Part shown: in pieces, positions 7,790-12,763 of the stretch
Position numbering within the stretch: the stretch's first letter is position 1
Layout: the number at the start of each line of letters is the position of its first letter
Made by a program: the position numbers and the translations under genes
Notes under the pieces: generated by a model
Databases searched by the model: none
What the model saw: the letters and a program-made list of their open reading frames with translations, nothing else
Told to the model about the DNA's origin: nothing
Source: Pseudomonadota bacterium
Lineage (GTDB): Bacteria > Pseudomonadota > Gammaproteobacteria > Pseudomonadales > Azotimanducaceae
Direction: 5' to 3'
Assembly: GCA_027622495.1 (NCBI GenBank)
Contig: JAQBYL010000067.1
Location: 1-12,763 of the forward strand
DNA length: 12,763 nt

Positions 7790-8923
7790 ATGCGCCTGCT
7801 GCAACCCGGCATGATCGACGATCCGTATCCCTCGTATGCCCACTGGCAAGCTAACCATCCTATCTGGCAGGATGACCAGACCGGTCACTGGGTGTTGACC
7901 CGCCACACCGACGTTCATCAGGTGCTTCGCAATCACGCACAGTTCTCTTCAGCCGCCATGGGGAACGGTGGCAATCCACTGCCGCTTCTGAGCGATGACC
8001 CACCGCGCCACACGGAGCTTCGCGGCATTGTCAATCGAGCGTTCACATCGCGCATGTTGAAAAAGATGGAAAGTACCGTGAGTGATATCGCCGACGAAAT
8101 GATCTTGAACGTCGACGCTGGCAAACCCCTCGACATCGTCAAAGCACTGACGATACCGCTGCCCGTTGTTGTTATCTCACGCATGATGGGTATACCCGAA
8201 GAACGGATGGATGACTTCAAACACTGGTCGGACGCGATGACCGGCACGCTGGCCGGGGCAACCAAGGATGAGCTGATGTCTGCGGTCATGGAGATGGCTG
8301 CTTTCTTTCAGGGTCTGATCCCCGAGAGACGCGCGAATCCGGGCGACGACCTGGTGAGCGCCGTGGTCAATTCCGAGGTGGACGGAAAAACACTGAGTGA
8401 CAACGACATTATCGGCTTCAACATTCTGCTGTTGATTGCCGGAAATGAAACCACGACCAACCTGCTCGGCAATCTGTTGAACGTGCTTCAACACCGACCT
8501 GAGCTCTGGCAGGAACTGCGGGCTCATCCGGAGCGAATTGATGCAGCGATCGAAGAACTGTTGCGTTATGACTCGCCGGTTCAGTTCCTTATGCGCACGG
8601 CAACGCAGGACATGGAGTTTTATGGTCAACCGGTCGCTGCAGGAGAAAACGTGACTGTGATTACCGGGGCTGCCAATCGCGATCCACGGGTGTTCGAGGC
8701 ACCGCAGGAGTTCAATCTTGCCAGACCCAAAGGCAGGCATTTCTCCCTTGGGTTCGGTATCCATTTCTGCATCGGTGCACCGCCGGCGAGGCTCGAGGCA
8801 CGCACGGCCATGACTGCGCTGCTGGCGAAATTCGACGGTGTAGAACCAGGCGTTGGCGAGAGTCGACGGGTGCAATCGCAACTGCTGAGGGGCTTTGAAA
8901 AACTGCCTCTGAAGTTCGGTTGA
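7790..8923 (+). CDS. Cytochrome P450 (bacterial class I type)
   Basis: Soluble haem-thiolate monooxygenase. The frame is open from 7700, but the ATG at 7790 (377 residues) is the better start: AGGA lies 8-9 bp upstream, and the protein then begins MRLLQPGMIDDPYPSYAHWQ, the usual bacterial P450 N-terminus. Motifs are the I-helix AGNETT (217-222, oxygen-activating acid-alcohol replaced by the common E-T-T form), K-helix ExxR (E256-R259 in EELLRYDSP), and the haem loop LGFGIHFCIGAP with the axial Cys327. The residue after AP is P (APPARLEA) where L is usual, a minor oddity. Electrons would come from a ferredoxin and reductase not encoded here. It is the first gene of a tight operon with two transferases. 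Substrate unknown; carboxylic acids or terpenoids are common for environmental relatives, but that is only a guess. Confidence 0.95.
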   Translation: MRLLQPGMIDDPYPSYAHWQANHPIWQDDQTGHWVLTRHTDVHQVLRNHAQFSSAAMGNGGNPLPLLSDDPPRHTELRGIVNRAFTSRMLKKMESTVSDIADEMILNVDAGKPLDIVKALTIPLPVVVISRMMGIPEERMDDFKHWSDAMTGTLAGATKDELMSAVMEMAAFFQGLIPERRANPGDDLVSAVVNSEVDGKTLSDNDIIGFNILLLIAGNETTTNLLGNLLNVLQHRPELWQELRAHPERIDAAIEELLRYDSPVQFLMRTATQDMEFYGQPVAAGENVTVITGAANRDPRVFEAPQEFNLARPKGRHFSLGFGIHFCIGAPPARLEARTAMTALLAKFDGVEPGVGESRRVQSQLLRGFEKLPLKFG

Positions 8924-8935
8924 CTACGACATAAA

Positions 8936-9610
8936 GTGAGTCTGGCTGTTGTTATACCGGTTCTGAACGACGTTGTTCCGTTAACGCGCCTGCTGGATGA
9001 AATCGTCAGACCGGAGCTGATGGTAGTTATTGCTGACGGCGGCAGTACCGATGGTTCCCGGGAACTCGCGGCGCAACACAATATTCCATTCATAACCAGC
9101 CGTCCGGGCCGCGGTTACCAGTTGTCTGCTGGTGCGGCTGTCGCTATTGCACAGGGTGCCCAGATAATCTGGATCGTACACGCGGACACTAGCCTCTGTT
9201 CCAGCGCTGTTCAGATCATGGTCAATCTGCAGGGAACACAACCTCATTGGGGCAGGTTCGACATCCGTCTGCTGGCGGATGGCTGGCTGTATCGAATGAT
9301 CGAAACGATGATGAATATTCGATCCAGGCTCAGCGGTATCGCGACCGGTGATCAGGCGATCTACATTCACGCAGATCTGCTTGACCGTATCGGTGGGGTG
9401 CCTTGTCAGGCGTTGATGGAGGACATTGAACTGAGCAGGCGCTTGCGACGTCTGCAGAAACCTGCCTGCCATCGTGCGGTGGTTGGAACCTCTGCCAGAC
9501 GCTGGCAGAGGCACGGTGTTGGGCGAACCATAGGCAGGATGTGGTGGTATCGCGCAAGATATTTTTTTGGTGCAGATCCGGATGATCTGTATCGGGAATA
9601 TTACCGCTAG
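8936..9610 (+). CDS. TIGR04283-type family 2 glycosyltransferase
   Basis: GT-A fold glycosyltransferase of 224 residues resembling the family named rSAM/selenodomain-associated transferase 2. It begins at a GTG (8936), 12 bp after the P450 stop. Motifs are the nucleotide-binding start VVIPVLND (5-12), DGGSTDGS (34-41), the PGRGYQLSAGA segment (57-67) typical of this family, HADTSL (82-87) in the DxD position, GDQAIYIHADLL and MEDIELSRRLRR (acceptor side and catalytic acidic region). The C-terminus is aromatic and basic (RARYFFGADPDDLYREYYR) as in relatives. It should transfer a sugar from a nucleotide donor, but no acceptor is known for the family. The stop is directly followed by the next gene's start, so translation may be coupled. 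Confidence 0.88.
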   Translation: MSLAVVIPVLNDVVPLTRLLDEIVRPELMVVIADGGSTDGSRELAAQHNIPFITSRPGRGYQLSAGAAVAIAQGAQIIWIVHADTSLCSSAVQIMVNLQGTQPHWGRFDIRLLADGWLYRMIETMMNIRSRLSGIATGDQAIYIHADLLDRIGGVPCQALMEDIELSRRLRRLQKPACHRAVVGTSARRWQRHGVGRTIGRMWWYRARYFFGADPDDLYREYYR

Positions 9611-10219
9611 ATGGGCCGCATCTGCGTCATGGCGAAAGCACCGGTTGCAGGCCAGGTAAAAACCCGCCTGGCCCGATCTCTGGGGGATGAGGGTGCGCTG
9701 GTTGCGCACATCGAACTGGCTGAGCGGACGCTTGGGTGTGTCGAACGCACTGGTTTTGATGTTGAGCTGTGGATTGGTGAGGCATGTGATACTCCTCTGG
9801 TTGCGACCTGGTGTGAGCGATATGACCTTGTGCTGATGAAACAACCGGTGGGTGATCTTGGCGTCAGGATGCTTGCGGCTCTCGATAAGGCGGTAGTTGA
9901 GAAAACATCCGCGCTGATTATTGGCACGGACATACCGACGCTTACCCCTGTTTATCTGTTGCAGGCGATGAGTGCGCTGGATGATGCGGATCTGGTGCTG
10001 GGGCCGGTGGAAGACGGCGGCTATTGTTTGATCGGAGCGAAGCGGAGCTATCCACAATTGTTCAACGACATGCTGTGGAGTACGTCAGGGGTGTATGCCG
10101 AGACGGTCAGACGGGCGCAGGAAGCTAAACTCAGGCTGCACGCGATGCCGGAGTTGTGGGATGTTGATCGGCTTTCCGACTGGGAACGTTACCTTGACTA
10201 TAGGAAGAGGGCAGGTTAG
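9611..10219 (+). CDS. TIGR04282/DUF2064-type nucleotidyl or glycosyl transferase
   Basis: 202-residue protein resembling rSAM/selenodomain-associated transferase 1 (DUF2064), a GT-A-like fold related to CofC/MobA-type nucleotidyltransferases. The N-terminal motif MAKAPVAGQVKTRL (7-20) fits the nucleotide-binding KxPxxGxxKTRL signature. GTDIPTL (105-111) supplies the metal-binding aspartate, and GPVEDGGYCLIGA (131-143) is the strongest family signature. The C-terminal DVDRLSDW is also typical. The ATG abuts the preceding TAG with no spacer. Members often sit beside the TIGR04283 glycosyltransferase, exactly as here, and often near radical-SAM/selenodomain (arsenosugar-type) genes, none of which are in this window. 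A role in making or transferring an activated sugar for the same product is inferred. Confidence 0.88.
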   Translation: MGRICVMAKAPVAGQVKTRLARSLGDEGALVAHIELAERTLGCVERTGFDVELWIGEACDTPLVATWCERYDLVLMKQPVGDLGVRMLAALDKAVVEKTSALIIGTDIPTLTPVYLLQAMSALDDADLVLGPVEDGGYCLIGAKRSYPQLFNDMLWSTSGVYAETVRRAQEAKLRLHAMPELWDVDRLSDWERYLDYRKRAG

Positions 10220-10248
10220 CTAACGGGCAGTTTTTTCTAAAGGTTAGC
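10209..10248. repeat. Palindrome flanked by short direct repeats, then T-run
   Basis: The hexamer GGGCAG (10209-10214 and 10225-10230) flanks the perfect 10-bp palindrome GTTAGCTAAC (10215-10224), which includes the stop codon of the upstream gene. A run of six T follows (10231-10236), and AGGTTAGC recurs at 10241-10248. GCTAAC (10219-10224) can pair with GTTAGC (10243-10248). It may act as a weak terminator or mark the insertion-sequence boundary; neither is proven. Confidence 0.35.
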
Positions 10249-10511
10249 GCTACACCTGTCCCGAGCCGACAGGCTTTCCGCGGAACCTCCCATGGCCAAT
10301 TTTGGCCAGCCCATCGCGATGAAACTTGTTAAGATCAAGCCAGGGTCAAAGGTCGTTCTTTTACTGGTGCTTTAAGCCCGACGCGGAACCTGACTTGGGC
10401 GTTTCGAGAGACCCCGAAGTGTTGACACGGTTGATGATCGTGATCACGTATCAGGAAATTCTTTAACCAATAAACGCCTGGCCCGATCCATAGTACTGAT
10501 GGGAGGGGGTG
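10225..10511 (+). other. Non-coding left part of the IS110 element, possible bridge-RNA region
   Basis: About 290 bp with no credible gene. It holds several symmetric elements: CCTGTC/GACAGG (10255-10273, 7-nt loop), TGGCCAATTTTGGCCA (10293-10308), and the perfect palindrome CGTGATCACG (10439-10448). A TTGACA (10422-10427) precedes the last but has no good -10. Just before the transposase start is a purine-rich GGGAGGGGGTG that serves as ribosome-binding site. Characterised IS110 elements (for example IS621) encode a bridge RNA of about 180 nt between the left end and the recombinase gene, so this stretch is in the right place for one. Structure and target-loop matches were not computed. Confidence 0.4.
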
Positions 10512-11380
10512 ATGGATATTCTGATTGATCGGTGTGCGGGTCTCGACGTGCACAAAAAGACGGTGGTAGCGAGTGCTCGCACTCCGGGTACGGGGCGCAT
10601 ACGGTCCAAGGAGATTAAGACGTTTGCGACCACGGTTGCTGGGTTAGTCGAACTCAACGACTGGCTGGTTGAAGGGGAGCTTTATCCCCCCGCCCGAGAT
10701 TCGTGACCTGCGAGATCTAACGCGTTATCGAAAGTCGCTGATTCGCGAACGAAGTCGGCACATCAATCGTGTGGCGAAGACCCTGGAACTGGCCAATATC
10801 AAGCTGAGTTCGGTGGTGACTGACATCATGGGCAGGACCGGGCGTTTGATCCTGGAGGCCCTGATCCAAGGCACCGAAGACCCGGAGATCTTGGCGCAAC
10901 TAGCGAAAGGGTCATTGAGGAGCAAAAGAGCACAGTTACAAGAAGCCGTGGTTGGGCGGATGACCCCTCACTATCGATTTTTGTTAGCGCAACAACTGCG
11001 CGTGATTGATGATCTATCTGGGCATGTCGATGAACTGGATGTCCGGATCGAGGAGTGCATATCCCCTTTCGCTGAAGCCTGTGCCATCGTCGAAAGCATG
11101 CCCGGTATTGCTCAACGATCGGCGCAGGTGATTGTGGCGGAGATTGGTGTGGACATGACCCGGTTTCCGCCACAAAGCACGCAAAGGGCCTAAGAAAGCC
11201 ATTGCCGTCGTGGAGCACGCCATGCTCATTGCGCTTTGGCACATGCTGTCGAAGAAAACGACCCACAACGACTTGGGTCATGACTACTTCCAACAGCAAA
11301 ACCAGGACGGTATTCGCCGCCATCACCTTCGACAGCTTAGAAAGCTGGGGTACGAGGTCATCGTAAAGGAGGCCGCCTGA
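10512..11380 (+). pseudogene. IS110-family transposase with two internal deletions
   Basis: Three pieces of one IS110 (COG3547) recombinase lie in three different frames. Piece 1 (10512-10675) begins MDILIDRCAGLDVHKKTVVA, holding the first RuvC-like (DEDD) aspartate (D12), and runs to LNDWLVE. Piece 2 (about 10670-11169) reads KGSFIPPPEIRDLRDLTRYR, then a coiled region, to SMPGIAQRSAQVIVAEIG and VDMTRFP, the start of the Transposase_20 domain. Piece 3 (11171-11380) reads KARKGPKKAIAVVEHAMLIA and ends LRKLGYEVIVKEAA. The block with the other acidic residues (TDVKDAEW-type) and the block with the conserved LASWAGL/PGNNESAG-type segment, each roughly 70 residues, are missing. The pieces cannot make an active enzyme. 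Start chosen at the ATG after the purine-rich ribosome-binding site; a GTG sits one codon upstream. Confidence 0.88.
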
Positions 11381-11446
11381 TGTAGAGTTTCATAGGAAAG
11401 CGGATCGAGAGCAGCGGCGGAGATCGACGCGTGTTACAGGCTCCAG

Positions 11447-12763
11447 TCAGGCGCCCACTTCTGTGCCGATTTCCCGGACCGCGCCAATCAGGCTGTCCAG
11501 CTGGGTCTGACGAACCATGATGTGCAAAGAAGCCCGGTTGACCTCCCAGCCGATCTCCGGATGGCTCACGTCGCGGATATAGATTCTGTGGCGCGTCCAT
11601 AACCGGTCAGCAAGTTCTTTGGGTTTAACGCCGTTCAGCGTGAATGCAACCAGGCCGCAGGACATGGCGGGGTCTTCAGAAACATGGATACGCACACCCG
11701 GTATCTCTGCCAGACCAGACCGCGCCCGCCCGGCCAGTGTGCGTACCCGTGCCTCAATGGCGGCGGTTCCCAGACCCGTGTGGAACGCCAGAGCCGCGTC
11801 GATTGAGGGTACTGCAGTATCACTTCTGGAACCGTGCATTTCATAACGTTCAGCGGTGTTGGCGCGTGCAATACCTGCTGCGCTGTCGGCGACGCCGTAC
11901 ATGTTCAAACCGTTAACCGAACCCGTGTACGAAGTTGGCCAGACACGCTCCTGCATGTCGGCCCGTACATAAAAAAAGCCGGTAAGCATCGATGCCAGCA
12001 TCCACTTATGACAGGCGCCAGCGTACATGTCACAACCGAGATCATGCAGATCAAGCTGCATCATGCCGGGTGGGTGAGCGCCATCTACCAGGGTCGCGAT
12101 GCCCCGCTCGCGCGCTAACTCGCAGATCTGTTTGACCGGCATCACGCAGCCGTCGGTGTAGTTAACGTGGCAGAAACTGATTAGCCGGGTCTTTTTAGTG
12201 ATCGCCTTTTCAAACGCTTTGAGAATAGCGTCGGGGTGATCGGGCGGGTGAAACCCAGGATCCGACAGATCCACCACCACCGGTTTGATCCCATACCTGG
12301 CCGCGCGCAGATGGATCGGCTGCCCACCGCTTGAATGATCATGATTGGTATAGACAATCTCGTCGCCAGGCTTCATGTCCAGACCGAAGGTACCAATAAC
12401 CATCCCCTCGGTAGTATTGTTGGTGAACGCGATTTCGTCTGCTCCAGCGCCCACATAGGCGGCCAACCGATGGCGCACACTGGTTCGATAATCGGAATTG
12501 TTGACGTGGGTGACGTAGCTCAATCTGTCGGTGTCATAGCCGGTCATGGCATCGATCTGAGCCTGATATACGCTCCGCGGTGAGGGCCCGCGGGTGCCAG
12601 TATTCATGTAGCTGACGTCGCTCCTGATCAGAAACTGATCCGCCACAAAACGCCAATGCGCCTCGTCATCCGGTGCAGCGCCACCCGGCAGGACGCTCGG
12701 GGTCGCCGCCTGCAGCGAACCGCCCGATGTAAGCATTGACGATGCTACCAACGCACCCAGGGT
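11447..12763 (-). CDS. Class V PLP-dependent aminotransferase-fold enzyme (isopenicillin N epimerase-like), 5' end outside window
   Basis: Fold-type I PLP enzyme of the class V aminotransferase/cysteine desulfurase group. The frame is open from the right edge to a TGA at 11449-11447. The first visible residues (TLGALVASSMLTSGGSLQAA) look like the hydrophobic and cleavage part of an export signal, probably Tat, whose start and twin arginines would lie beyond the edge. Landmarks are YMNTGTRGPSP near the N-terminus (substrate/PLP phosphate region), FTNNTTEGM, NHDHSSG, the PLP-pyridine aspartate in VDGAHPPGMMQ, and the Schiff-base lysine in AGACHKWMLA (codon at 12005-12007). The length of about 420 residues after the signal fits the family. 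CefD-like relatives catalyse epimerisation, desulfurisation or lyase reactions; the specific reaction is not predictable. The neighbour on its 3' side is the insertion-sequence remnant. Confidence 0.88.
   Translation of the reverse strand, partial: TLGALVASSMLTSGGSLQAATPSVLPGGAAPDDEAHWRFVADQFLIRSDVSYMNTGTRGPSPRSVYQAQIDAMTGYDTDRLSYVTHVNNSDYRTSVRHRLAAYVGAGADEIAFTNNTTEGMVIGTFGLDMKPGDEIVYTNHDHSSGGQPIHLRAARYGIKPVVVDLSDPGFHPPDHPDAILKAFEKAITKKTRLISFCHVNYTDGCVMPVKQICELARERGIATLVDGAHPPGMMQLDLHDLGCDMYAGACHKWMLASMLTGFFYVRADMQERVWPTSYTGSVNGLNMYGVADSAAGIARANTAERYEMHGSRSDTAVPSIDAALAFHTGLGTAAIEARVRTLAGRARSGLAEIPGVRIHVSEDPAMSCGLVAFTLNGVKPKELADRLWTRHRIYIRDVSHPEIGWEVNRASLHIMVRQTQLDSLIGAVREIGTEVGA

Larger units (their letters stand above)
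10225..11440 (+). mobile_element. IS110-family insertion sequence, degraded
   Basis: The element consists of a non-coding left part (about 10225-10511), a broken IS110-type transposase (10512-11380) and a short right end before the neighbouring gene stop at 11447. IS110 elements lack classical terminal inverted repeats and usually make no target duplications, so exact ends cannot be set from sequence alone; the limits given are approximate. The intact length would be about 430 bp greater if the two transposase deletions are restored. It sits between the P450 operon and the class V enzyme gene without breaking either. Confidence 0.7.

Noticed and set aside
8177..8881. Minus-strand open frame of 234 codons opposite the P450
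   Set aside because: Lies wholly within the P450 coding region, which has I-helix, ExxR and haem-loop motifs in frame; no independent evidence.
8981..10057. Long minus-strand open frame (358 codons) opposite the two transferase genes
   Set aside because: It spans two plus-strand genes with clear family motifs and intact boundaries. Its translation is rich in His, Arg and Gln with no recognisable domain, as expected from antisense of high-GC coding DNA.
10319..10375. Small open frame starting MKLVKIKPGSK in the IS leader
   Set aside because: Eighteen codons, no ribosome-binding site, no known family. It lies in what is probably non-coding IS DNA.
1..12763. CRISPR array, tRNA/rRNA, toxin-antitoxin or anti-phage system
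   Set aside because: No regularly spaced repeats, no tRNA-like arms seen by eye, and all intact genes belong to efflux, metabolism, secretion or transferase families.

Overview
The window looks like chromosome from a free-living gammaproteobacterium, probably a marine or environmental heterotroph. I infer this from roughly 55-60% GC composition, a Gram-negative RND efflux pair with a lipoprotein adaptor, a bacterial cytochrome P450, a MatB-like acyl-CoA synthetase, and secreted (Sec or probable Tat) enzymes. No rRNA, tRNA, CRISPR array, phage module or recognisable defence system was seen. The taxon is an inference from gene style only.

Layout. Positions 1-3155 (minus strand) hold an RND efflux operon: a lipoprotein membrane-fusion protein followed 2 bp later by the inner-membrane permease, which runs off the left edge. 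Divergent from it (plus strand, to 4738) is a malonyl-CoA-synthetase-like AMP-forming ligase. The gap 4731-4977 is filled by the eroded remains of an M13 (PepO/neprilysin) metallopeptidase on the minus strand. Next come a HupE/UreJ-like membrane protein (minus, 4986-5678) and, divergent from it, an exported gluzincin metallopeptidase (plus, 5750-7246). The gap 7251-7640 holds a broken TylF-type O-methyltransferase on the minus strand. A compact plus-strand operon follows: cytochrome P450 (7790-8923), a TIGR04283-type glycosyltransferase (8936-9610) and a TIGR04282-type transferase (9611-10219). Then comes an IS110-family insertion sequence whose transposase has lost two internal blocks (10512-11380), preceded by about 290 bp of structured non-coding DNA. 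The right end is a class V PLP-dependent enzyme (minus, 11447 to beyond the edge) with what looks like the end of an export signal.

How the genes relate. The efflux pair is one functional unit. The P450, glycosyltransferase and nucleotidyltransferase-like gene are tightly spaced and probably co-transcribed; what they make together is unknown. The ligase, HupE-like protein, peptidase and aminotransferase-like gene have no obvious shared pathway.

The most distinctive theme is erosion. Three independent gene remnants (M13 peptidase, TylF methyltransferase, IS110 transposase) each keep recognisable conserved blocks from different reading frames, with the blocks between them deleted. I found no clear undescribed multi-gene system. 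The better leads are the P450/transferase operon, the non-coding leader of the IS110 element (a possible bridge-RNA locus), and the secreted gluzincin with unusually short motif spacing.
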